Of a stretch of DNA of 64,000 nucleotides, positions 16,430 through 24,090 are shown in pieces. Within the stretch, counting starts at the first letter, position 1, and every line of letters starts with the position of its first letter. The notes under the pieces were generated by a model, which had not been told where the DNA came from, made no database searches, and saw nothing but the letters and a program-made list of their open reading frames with translations. The position numbers were made by a program, and so were the translations under genes. The stretch is from Anthocerotibacter panamensis C109 (GTDB taxonomy: Bacteria; Cyanobacteriota; Cyanobacteriia; Gloeobacterales; Anthocerotibacteraceae), in contig NZ_CP062698.1 in NCBI RefSeq assembly GCF_018389385.1, positions 2,483,501 through 2,547,500 on the forward strand, written 5' to 3'.

Positions 16430-16660
16430 TGTGAGGTGAAACTCTGGGCAGGATCTAGACTGGGCAGCAGAGCATTTAGCCCAAGCGTGGCGGTGCTTGC
16501 AGTGTTGACCCATCAGGCAAGTAAGCGCATTCCACGACAAGAGAAAAACCTTGGTCCTCGCTTACTGACCGGAGCGGAGCAAGGCTTAGACCCCACTCCT
16601 GAGACGATTCACGTAGGCACAGTGCGCATGGAGGCGCATCCAGAGCATGAACGTCGGTGA
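16430..16660 (+). pseudogene. Decayed third copy of the pre-toxin module
   Basis: The stretch GGATCTAGACTGGGCAGCAG (about 16450) through TGTTGACCCATCAGGCAAG (ending about 16520) is a degraded version of the module, with a gap in the middle compared with copy A. It retains an open frame (16409-16660) but no toxin leader or recognisable tip. The remaining ~140 bases, including a piece similar to the 'V.P.G.VRM.A.PE' region, appear to be remnants. Confidence 0.6.
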
Positions 16661-16756
16661 CATAGAACCTCCCACCTAGTTTTCAGGGCACCCTTAGCCA
16701 AAGCATACCCTGTCATGTTATCTCCCCGTAATTAGCGGCAGAGAAGGCTAAACAAT

Positions 16757-16796
16757 GGGAAAAAGCATCTCGAATGTCACCCCTTGGTGAGATGCT
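16757..16796 (-). terminator. Minus-strand terminator-like hairpin upstream of recD2
   Basis: AGCATCTC (16764-16771) pairs with GAGATGCT (16789-16796). An inner CACC/GGTG pair is possible. On the minus strand the stem runs into five T (16760-16764). No minus-strand gene precedes it, so its role is unclear. Confidence 0.45.
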
Positions 16797-16876
16797 CGCT
16801 CTCTATGAGCGCAGACCCCGCTTTCCGAAATCCCCAGAGCGGCGGGGTAAAATTGAACGTACTCCGGTCTTCTGCC

Positions 16877-19060
16877 ATGTCCTCCGCTCCTGAAATACTC
16901 CAAGCTCTGGTTGAACGGGTGACTTACCATAACCCCGAGAACGGCTATAGTGTCTTGCGGGTGAAGGTGCCGCGCTGTCAGGATGTAGTGACCGCAGTGG
17001 GCAGTTTCGCTCAGGTGCAGCCGGGGCAGACCCTCGCACTCTCGGGTGTCTGGCGCAATAACCCCCGTTTTGGTCCCCAATTTGAAGTCCTCAAAGCCGA
17101 GGAGACGCGCCCCGCCACGCTCAATGGCATCGAGAAATATCTGGGCTCGGGGCTCATCAAAGGGGTGGGTCCGGTGACTGCTCGTCGTATCGTGCGCCAC
17201 TTTGGGCTGGAGACGCTGGAGATTTTAGAGGGGCAACCGGAACGGATTATTGAAGTCAAGGGTGTGGGAAAAAAGCGGGTCGAGATGATCCGCAAAGCTT
17301 GGTTAGCGCAGCAGGCTATTAAAGAAGTCATGGTTTTCTTACAGTCCCACGGAGTGAGTACCCTCCATGCCGTCAAAATTTATAAGACCTACCAAGACCA
17401 AGCTATTGCCACTGTCCAAGAAAATCCCTATCGTCTCGCCCAGGATATCTACGGCATTGGCTTCAAAACTGCCGACCAAATCGCGCAGCACCTCGGGGTT
17501 GCCCCAGACAGTACCCAACGTCTCCAAGCTGCTCTCGCCTATACCCTACTCACAGCCACCGAAGAGGGCCACTGCTTCCTGCCGTTGGAGGAGATGATTG
17601 AGCAGACGGCGGTATTGCTGGAGCTAGACCTTGCTATGGTCCGCAACCTGCTGACCGAAGCCGCCCGTCTGCTGACTCAGGCTGAGCAGATTGTTGTTGA
17701 GGACTATGAGGGAGGCTGGGCTTGCTACGCTCCAGCCCTCTATTACAGTGAACGCAACCTCGCGCGCCGTCTGCTGGCTTTGCTCAGGCAGCCCGCCTCG
17801 GTGGATCGACAGCGGGTGGACCAGTGGTTAGAGCGCTACACAGATCACTTTCACTTGAGCCTCTCGGACGAACAACAAGAAGCAGTCCGCAGGTCGGCGC
17901 AGGAGCGGGTCTTAGTATTGACCGGCGGTCCGGGGACGGGCAAGACGACCACTACGCGGACGATAGTGGCGCTGTGGCGGGCGATGGGTAAACAGGTTCT
18001 TTTGGCCTCACCCACGGGTCGGGCAGCGCAACGGCTCAGTGAAGTCACCGGACAGGAGGCGAAGACCATTCACCGCCTCCTCGAGTTTGACCCGAAGAAC
18101 TTTGGCTTCAAGCACAATGAGGAAAATCCGCTAGCATGTGATGCGGTGGTGATTGACGAGGCTTCGATGATTGATGTGGTCCTCGCCTACAACCTACTCA
18201 AGGCCATCCCTCACCACGCCCAACTTTTGTTGGTCGGGGACCAAGACCAATTGCCGAGTGTTGGGCCAGGGAATGTGCTGCGGGATCTGCTGGGCTCCGA
18301 TGCGATTCCGGTGGTGCGCCTGAATCAGGTGTTTCGGCAGGCGGCCCAGAGTCTGATTGTGACCAATGCTCACTGCATCAATCGGGGTCAGCCTCCAACG
18401 TTAGTTGCGCCTAAGCCAGAGGTGGATTGCTGGTTTATCGAGGCCCGAGAGCCGGAAATGGTGGTTGACCAGATTCAAGCGCTGGTGAGCAAGACGCTAC
18501 CCGGTCTGGGTTATGACCCTTTCCAAGATGTGCAGATTCTCTCTCCGATGAACCGGGGGTTGGTCGGGGCGACGCATCTCAACACTGTTCTACAAAATGT
18601 CCTGAACCCCGCCGACCCCGCCAAGGCCCAACTAGAGCGGGGCAATCGCCTCTATCGGGTCGGAGACCGGGTGATCCAAAGGACCAACGATTACACATTG
18701 CATCTTTTTAATGGTGACCTTGGGCAGATCCAGGGAATTGACTTGGAGGAGCAGCAGATGGAGATTGTGTTTGGGGAGCGGACGGTGGAATACGACTTCG
18801 CGGACCTCAATGAGTTGGGTTTGGCCTTTGCGGTTTCGATTCATAAAAGTCAGGGCTCGGAGTACCCAGTCTGCATTATTCCAGTCCATACCCAACACTT
18901 CCCGATGCTCTCGCGCCAACTGATCTACACGGGGCTCACCCGCGCTCGTAAGCTGGCTATTTTGGTGGGCACGCGTAAAGCCTTGGGCATTGCTATCCGC
19001 AAAGTAGGCACCAACAAACGCTACACGCGCTTGGCAGAGAAATTGACAATCGTCGCTTGA
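16877..19060 (+). CDS. recD2: RecD2-like ATP-dependent DNA helicase
   Basis: The ~727-residue SF1 helicase is of the RecD2 class (RecBC-independent 5'-3' helicase in DNA repair). The N-terminal part holds the OB-like segment and helix-hairpin-helix repeats (GVGPVTARRIVRHFG, VKGVGKKRVEMIRKAW). The helicase core has Walker A LTGGPGTGKTTTTR, motif II VVIDEASMID, motif III LLVGDQDQLPSVGPG, motif V FAVSIHKSQGSEYP and motif VI YTGLTRARKLAILVG. The ATG at 16877 gives a start matching family N-termini; the frame extends further up but through a stretch with a hairpin. It stands alone after the toxin region. Confidence 0.92.
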   Translation: MSSAPEILQALVERVTYHNPENGYSVLRVKVPRCQDVVTAVGSFAQVQPGQTLALSGVWRNNPRFGPQFEVLKAEETRPATLNGIEKYLGSGLIKGVGPVTARRIVRHFGLETLEILEGQPERIIEVKGVGKKRVEMIRKAWLAQQAIKEVMVFLQSHGVSTLHAVKIYKTYQDQAIATVQENPYRLAQDIYGIGFKTADQIAQHLGVAPDSTQRLQAALAYTLLTATEEGHCFLPLEEMIEQTAVLLELDLAMVRNLLTEAARLLTQAEQIVVEDYEGGWACYAPALYYSERNLARRLLALLRQPASVDRQRVDQWLERYTDHFHLSLSDEQQEAVRRSAQERVLVLTGGPGTGKTTTTRTIVALWRAMGKQVLLASPTGRAAQRLSEVTGQEAKTIHRLLEFDPKNFGFKHNEENPLACDAVVIDEASMIDVVLAYNLLKAIPHHAQLLLVGDQDQLPSVGPGNVLRDLLGSDAIPVVRLNQVFRQAAQSLIVTNAHCINRGQPPTLVAPKPEVDCWFIEAREPEMVVDQIQALVSKTLPGLGYDPFQDVQILSPMNRGLVGATHLNTVLQNVLNPADPAKAQLERGNRLYRVGDRVIQRTNDYTLHLFNGDLGQIQGIDLEEQQMEIVFGERTVEYDFADLNELGLAFAVSIHKSQGSEYPVCIIPVHTQHFPMLSRQLIYTGLTRARKLAILVGTRKALGIAIRKVGTNKRYTRLAEKLTIVA

Positions 19061-19144
19061 AAGTCCCGGAAAAACCCGCAAAGGCTTTGCATTGGGAAGT
19101 CCTATTGCGTGCTGCCCTCATCTTGGAATTCAAGCCTTTAATGG

Positions 19145-19167
19145 GGAGAACCTGCCTATGGTTCTCC
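19145..19167 (+). terminator. Hairpin after recD2
   Basis: GGAGAACC/GGTTCTCC forms a perfect 8-bp stem with a 7-base loop, ~85 bases after the recD2 stop. It lacks a proper T-run (only AAGTTT follows), so it is a weak terminator candidate. Confidence 0.4.
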
Positions 19168-19234
19168 TAAGTTTCGCCCATGATAATGACGCTTATCGTC
19201 TCACACTCCATTACTCAAAAAAGGAGCAAAGTTC

Positions 19235-20026
19235 ATGGGTACATCGCTACGTGACAGCACAACGCAAATGCTGAACAAGGTTCCAGAAGTCACGATTTTC
19301 TTCTGGATCATCAAAATTATGGCTACCACTGTCGGGGAAACGGCGGCGGATTTTCTTATTTTCAATCTGAATTTTGGTCTTACAGGCACTTCCATCCTTA
19401 TGGGGGTTTTGCTTTTGGTTTTTCTGCTCATTCAGGTGCGGTCTAAACAATACGTACCATGGCTTTATTGGGGCACCGTAGTTCTACTCAGCATTTTCGG
19501 CACCCTCATTACTGATAGTCTGGTGGATAATTTCGGGGTGGCACTGCAAACAACAACTATCGTGTTTAGTGTATCCCTACTGGCGACGTTTGCGGGCTGG
19601 TACGCTAGCGAAAGAACCCTGTCTATCCACAGCATCTACACTACCAAGCGAGAACTCTTTTACTGGGCGGCTATCTTGTTCACTTTTGCCTTGGGTACGG
19701 CAGCGGGCGATCTTGCCGCAGAGGGTATGCACCTCGGTTACGCGACATCTGCGCTGATCTATGGTGCGTTGATTGGGGTCATTACGATTACCTATTACGC
19801 CTTTAAAGCCAACGCGATCATGGCATTCTGGATTGCTTATGTGCTTACTCGCCCGTTTGGTGCATCGTGCGGGGATTTTTTATCACAGCCTACTAGCAAC
19901 GGTGGTTTGGGCCTAGGTACTGTCGGAACGAGCGCGATCTTCCTTGTGGCTATCCTCGGCTTGGTGTCGTATTTAAGCATCACGCAAAAGAAATTACTCG
20001 CCAAAAGCTATGAGGCAAGTCCATGA
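19235..20026 (+). CDS. COG4705-family integral membrane protein
   Basis: The 263-residue protein has about seven or eight hydrophobic helices and two similar halves. In the first, KVPEVTIFFWIIKIMATTVG-ETAADFL; in the second, ELFYWAAILFTFALGTAAGDLAAE. This internal duplication with conserved acidic residues (GETAAD, TAAGDLAAE, GASCGDFL) is typical of the COG4705 family, whose function is not established. AAGGAG lies 7 bases before the ATG. Its stop overlaps the start of a response regulator (ATGA), making a three-gene operon. The arrangement is common in proteobacteria. Confidence 0.8.
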   Translation: MGTSLRDSTTQMLNKVPEVTIFFWIIKIMATTVGETAADFLIFNLNFGLTGTSILMGVLLLVFLLIQVRSKQYVPWLYWGTVVLLSIFGTLITDSLVDNFGVALQTTTIVFSVSLLATFAGWYASERTLSIHSIYTTKRELFYWAAILFTFALGTAAGDLAAEGMHLGYATSALIYGALIGVITITYYAFKANAIMAFWIAYVLTRPFGASCGDFLSQPTSNGGLGLGTVGTSAIFLVAILGLVSYLSITQKKLLAKSYEASP

Positions 20027-20685
20027 GGGTATTGTTGGTGGAAGATGACCGGATGATCGGTGTAGCGGTTGAGCAGGCGCTCAAAGATGCAACCTACGCG
20101 GTGGATTGGGTGCGCGATGGACAGACGGCGCTAATCACTCTGGCGAGCCAAAACTACGACGTAGTGCTTCTGGACTTGGGCTTGCCCCAAAAAGATGGCC
20201 TAGACATTCTGCGCGACCTCCGGTCAAAAAACAACCCGGTTCCTTTGCTGGTCCTCACCGCCCGTGATGCTTTGGAAGACCGTCTCCGGGGTCTGGACAG
20301 CGGTGCTGATGATTACGTGGTAAAACCCTTTGCGATGGCGGAATTGCTGGCACGAATGCGGGCCATTGTCCGGCGTAAAGGTGGCACCTCTGGCCCAATG
20401 CTCTCCAATGGTATGCTGACGCTTGATCCATCCACGCGTGAAGCCACCGTGGACGGGGTTACAAGCCGCCTGTCTGGACGGGAGTTTTCTTTACTGCAAG
20501 CCCTATTGATCCGCCCTGGGGCCATCCTCTCCCGCAGCGAATTGGAGGATCGTATTTATGGCTGGGGTGAAGAAGTCGAGAGCAATGCCGTCGAATTTCT
20601 CATTCACGCGCTGCGCAAAAAATTGGGTAGCAAATCCATCAAGAATGTCAGGGGGGTGGGATGGATGGTTTCCAAGGAGCGCTAA
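20023..20685 (+). CDS. OmpR-family response regulator (QseB/PmrA-like)
   Basis: The 220-residue protein has an N-terminal receiver domain with acidic pocket EDD (residues 7-9), phosphoacceptor Asp in VVLLDLGLPQKDG, Thr in LVLTARD and Lys in DDYVVKPF. A C-terminal winged helix follows (LSGREFSLLQALL, VEFLIHALRKKLG, IKNVRGVGWMV). The ending GVGWMV and overall sequence are like the proteobacterial QseB/PmrA group. It is coupled to the preceding COG4705 gene (4-base overlap) and overlaps the downstream kinase gene by 25 bases, so the kinase is almost certainly its partner. Confidence 0.93.
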   Translation: MRVLLVEDDRMIGVAVEQALKDATYAVDWVRDGQTALITLASQNYDVVLLDLGLPQKDGLDILRDLRSKNNPVPLLVLTARDALEDRLRGLDSGADDYVVKPFAMAELLARMRAIVRRKGGTSGPMLSNGMLTLDPSTREATVDGVTSRLSGREFSLLQALLIRPGAILSRSELEDRIYGWGEEVESNAVEFLIHALRKKLGSKSIKNVRGVGWMVSKER

Positions 20686-22028
20686 AGCAATCCTTGCAGT
20701 TCAGGCTTTCAGCTTGGCTCTCGCTGATCATTCTGGTCGGGGCTTTGGCTGCCAGTATTTTTTCGTTCGTGTCGGCATTCCAAGAGGCCATTGAGCTGCA
20801 AGACGATCAGCTACGGCAGATGGTCGCCTTGATCAACCGTCAGCACTGGTCCGTCACGCAGGCTAAGTCGCAAGCGGATGGCCTCGACGCTGACCCTGAA
20901 TCCCGCGTTGTCCTTCAGCTCATGCAACAAGCTGGGCAACGCTTTGGTGAGCTTCCTGGCTTAGCCGTGGATGTGCCCGATGGCATGCAAACGGTCACGA
21001 TAAACCATCTGTCCTGGCGGGTGTTCGTCAAAACTCTGGATTCAGGTTCCCGAGTTGCGCTTGGTCAGCGGACCGCCGAGCGCGATGAAATCGCCCACGA
21101 CAGCGCCCTACGGACGCTGATGCCCTTCTTGATCCTGATCCCCATCTTGTTACTTCTGGTGAGCGACCTGATCCATAAAATGTTCAGGGTATTGACAAGG
21201 ATGGCAGCGGACCTCGATCAGCGCTCCGAACAGGATCTGCGTGCCATCGCCGACACGCACGTACCCTCAGAAATCCGCCCTTTTGTGGTGGCGATCAATC
21301 GCTTACTGGCGCGCGTTGCCCAATCAGTGGCGGTGCAACGCCGCTTTGTTGCAGACGCTGCCCACGAATTGCGCTCACCGCTGACGGCACTTTCCCTGCA
21401 AGCCGAGCGTCTGGAAGCAGCGGATATGTCCACTCAGGCGAGCGAGCGGTTGACAGCGTTACGCAAAGGGATTCAACGGACACGGAGCTTGCTTGAGCAA
21501 CTGCTCACCTTGGCCCGTGTGCAGGAGTTATCTTATAGGCAATCCGAATCGGTATCCCTGCAGTCTGTTTTTCGTCAGGTGCTGGAAGATTTGATGCCCC
21601 TTGCAGAAGCCAAGGATCTTGATGTAGGCGTAGTGAGCGCTGAAGATGCCCACATAATGGCCCAAGAAGCGCACCTGAAAACCTTGCTCAAGAATCTTGT
21701 GGACAATGCGATTCGCTACACGCCTGACGGCGGGCAGATCGATCTCTACGTGCGGACCACTCAAAGCAGCGTGATTTTACAGGTTGAGGATACAGGGCCT
21801 GGTATTCCAGAAGCAGAACGTGACCGGGTGTTTGATCCGTTCTACCGTGTAGTGGGCCAGGATGAAGTGGGCTCGGGGCTCGGGTTAGCTATTGTCCAGA
21901 CCATTGCCGAGCAGCTCGGGGCGGACCTTAGCCTTGGCTATGCCAACGAGCAAACCAAGTCTGGGCTACGGGTCAAGGTGACTTTCCCAATAAACAGCGT
22001 CCTGTGCAAGCGCACCCCTGACCAATAG
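20661..22028 (+). CDS. Sensor histidine kinase (QseC/PmrB-like)
   Basis: The 455-residue membrane kinase has an N-terminal TM helix (residues ~14-36), a periplasmic sensor of about 120 residues, a second TM (about 150-172), a HAMP-like linker, an H-box RRFVADAAHELRSPLTAL, and the ATPase motifs NLVDNAIRYTP (N), VEDTGPGIP (G1), FDPFYRV (F) and GSGLGLAIV (G2). It forms one operon with the response regulator and the COG4705 protein. Its last 70 bases are included in the 336-bp direct repeat that recurs ~1 kb downstream. The last residues (SVLCKRTPDQ) are therefore duplicated there without the rest of the gene. Confidence 0.93.
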   Translation: MDGFQGALKQSLQFRLSAWLSLIILVGALAASIFSFVSAFQEAIELQDDQLRQMVALINRQHWSVTQAKSQADGLDADPESRVVLQLMQQAGQRFGELPGLAVDVPDGMQTVTINHLSWRVFVKTLDSGSRVALGQRTAERDEIAHDSALRTLMPFLILIPILLLLVSDLIHKMFRVLTRMAADLDQRSEQDLRAIADTHVPSEIRPFVVAINRLLARVAQSVAVQRRFVADAAHELRSPLTALSLQAERLEAADMSTQASERLTALRKGIQRTRSLLEQLLTLARVQELSYRQSESVSLQSVFRQVLEDLMPLAEAKDLDVGVVSAEDAHIMAQEAHLKTLLKNLVDNAIRYTPDGGQIDLYVRTTQSSVILQVEDTGPGIPEAERDRVFDPFYRVVGQDEVGSGLGLAIVQTIAEQLGADLSLGYANEQTKSGLRVKVTFPINSVLCKRTPDQ

Positions 22029-22294
22029 GTGTGTCTAAGGTCATATTTTTTATTTAGATGCCGCCCGCCCTCAACCAGAAGAGTCACATCGCTATTCAAC
22101 GTCCATAAAGATGGGTGTGTTTTCTTTGGGCCGTTGCCAGTGAATCAGGCAAGCCTCTATGCTGTAGTCTATGAAGCTTCTCCCATACAGGAATGACCCT
22201 AGAGCACGCAAGTTGAAGACACATTAGCTTCCACACATGGAGATCCAGACATGCGCCTATCAGCAGTAAAGCTCTCTGTAACAATCCTGACACT
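21959..22294 (+). repeat. 336-bp direct repeat, left copy
   Basis: Apparently base-for-base identical to 23002-23337 (offset 1,043). It covers the last 70 bases of the kinase gene, the whole intergenic region, and the first ~44 bases of the lipoprotein gene, ending within the signal-peptide codons. Confidence 0.92.
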
Positions 22295-22808
22295 TTTGAG
22301 TCTCAATGGTTGTGCTACTACCCTTCTTGTATACGGGCAAATATGTGTGGGCTGTAACTTGAGAGGGGCGAACCTTGCTCGGACGTACATTCCAAATCTC
22401 AATGCCAGTCAAGCCGATTTGAGTAAAGCTGACCTAGATGTGATCATTTGGCCGGGAGCCAACCTAGAAGGAGCAATTCTAGAAGGAGCAGCTGGGAAGA
22501 CACCTTCTCTAGAAAGAGCAAACCTAAAGGGCACTAATCTAAAGAATACGTATTTAGGAGGAGCAGTTTTGTATGAGGTTGATTTAAGGGGAGCCTATAT
22601 GTGGAAAACGTACCTGGGGGGTGCCAGTCTTCAATGTGCAAACCTGCTGGGGACAAATCTAGAGAATGCTGACTTGAGGGGGGCTGAATATGATGATAAT
22701 ACTCGTTTTCCTCCAGGTTTTGACCCTGTCAAAGCTGGCACGATTAAACATAAACTGTCCTGGTTGACTGACAAAACTTGCTCAAAGCGATGGGACAAAC
22801 GCTTCTAA
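22251..22808 (+). CDS. Pentapeptide-repeat lipoprotein, copy 1
   Basis: The 185-residue product has a lipoprotein signal peptide (MRLSAVKLSVTILTLLSLNGC; lipobox LNGC with Cys at 21). Next comes CVGCNLRGANL, then pentapeptide repeats (ANLEGAILEGA, ANLKGTNL, VDLRGAYM, ANLLGTNLENADLRGAEY), and the tail NTRFPPGFDPVKAGT. It is probably anchored to the outer face of a membrane, with a beta-helix domain of unknown partner. GGAG lies 8 bases upstream of the ATG. The gene at 23294 is a paralogue (about 60 % identical over the mature part, by eye). Confidence 0.85.
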   Translation: MRLSAVKLSVTILTLLSLNGCATTLLVYGQICVGCNLRGANLARTYIPNLNASQADLSKADLDVIIWPGANLEGAILEGAAGKTPSLERANLKGTNLKNTYLGGAVLYEVDLRGAYMWKTYLGGASLQCANLLGTNLENADLRGAEYDDNTRFPPGFDPVKAGTIKHKLSWLTDKTCSKRWDKRF

Positions 22809-23001
22809 TCCTGAAAGCTATGCTAGGTGAGCTATCCAGATTTGGATGCATTTGTCGGCTCTATCGCTCCCCCAGAGTCGTTTTATTCTTCCTGCTAAAG
22901 GCTCGAATTCAAGGATGAGGGTAGTACTCCCAGATAAATGGCACTGAAATAAGCATGTAGGATAGAAAAACCGTGCATGACCATGTAGATTTTCCCTCTG
23001 T

Positions 23002-23337
23002 GTCTGGGCTACGGGTCAAGGTGACTTTCCCAATAAACAGCGTCCTGTGCAAGCGCACCCCTGACCAATAGGTGTGTCTAAGGTCATATTTTTTATTTAG
23101 ATGCCGCCCGCCCTCAACCAGAAGAGTCACATCGCTATTCAACGTCCATAAAGATGGGTGTGTTTTCTTTGGGCCGTTGCCAGTGAATCAGGCAAGCCTC
23201 TATGCTGTAGTCTATGAAGCTTCTCCCATACAGGAATGACCCTAGAGCACGCAAGTTGAAGACACATTAGCTTCCACACATGGAGATCCAGACATGCGCC
23301 TATCAGCAGTAAAGCTCTCTGTAACAATCCTGACACT
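23002..23337 (+). repeat. 336-bp direct repeat, right copy
   Basis: Second copy of 21959-22294. It begins with an orphan 70-base fragment of the histidine-kinase 3' end, showing that the unit arose by tandem duplication from the left side. Confidence 0.92.
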
Positions 23338-23839
23338 CCTAACTGTAAGTAGTTGTGCTACCACTGCTACTCGACTAGTAGACTCGAAGGAATGCATCGG
23401 TTGCGACTTGAGAGGGGCGCGGCTTGCTAATACCTATATACCAAAAGCTAATGCTAGTGGGGCTAATCTAAGTAAAGCTGATTTGGATAATATCGATTGG
23501 AGAGATGCCAACCTAGAAGGAGCAATTCTAGAAGGAGTAGGCATGAAAACATCTACACTAATAGGAGCAAATTTACGGCATGCACACCTAGAGAATGCAT
23601 ACATGGGTGGAACAGTTTTGTGGAATGCTGATTTAGAAGGAGCCTACGTGTGGAAAACCAACTTAGAGGGTGCTCATCTTCAAGGGGCAAATCTTTTAGG
23701 AACGAATTTGGAGAATGCTAATTTACGATATGCTGCATATGATGAAAATACTCGTTTTCCTCCAAGCTTTGACCCTGTCAAAGCTGGTATGCAAAAAGGT
23801 AAACTGCCTGCTGGCTTACATAAAAGTAAATTTCCTTAA
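23294..23839 (+). CDS. Pentapeptide-repeat lipoprotein, copy 2
   Basis: The 181-residue paralogue of the gene at 22251 has the same first 15 codons and an identical upstream region, then a different lipobox (VSSC) and diverged repeats: CIGCDLRGARL, ANLSKADLDNIDW, ANLEGAILEGV, ANLRHAHLENAYM, ADLEGAYVWKTNLEGAHLQGANL. The tail NTRFPPSFDPVKAGM matches copy 1. Expected location and type of function are the same as copy 1. It is more regular in its pentapeptides than copy 1 and is AT-richer than the core genes. Confidence 0.85.
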   Translation: MRLSAVKLSVTILTLLTVSSCATTATRLVDSKECIGCDLRGARLANTYIPKANASGANLSKADLDNIDWRDANLEGAILEGVGMKTSTLIGANLRHAHLENAYMGGTVLWNADLEGAYVWKTNLEGAHLQGANLLGTNLENANLRYAAYDENTRFPPSFDPVKAGMQKGKLPAGLHKSKFP

Positions 23840-24090
23840 TTGGATAAGCATCCAAGAGTTAAATCATTGCCTGTGCCAATATTAAAACTATTCTTTGCTC
23901 TTAGTAGCTTTATATTTAAATGCAATAATTTCTATTTATCGAAACTCTAGCGCTACCAGTTCAATCCCCTATTCCAAGGGTTTTCTCCCTTTTTTCTGAT
24001 AGAACAACTTCATACCCAAAATGTATATATCTATACAAAACTTTAAGTTTTAAGATGATTTTATGGATTTAGTGCCTAGTAAAAAACATC

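Noticed and set aside
22096-22293. 65-codon minus-strand frame found twice (also 23139-23336)
   Set aside because: Its perfect duplication reflects the DNA repeat and not a conserved protein; it runs over the leader and signal-peptide codons.
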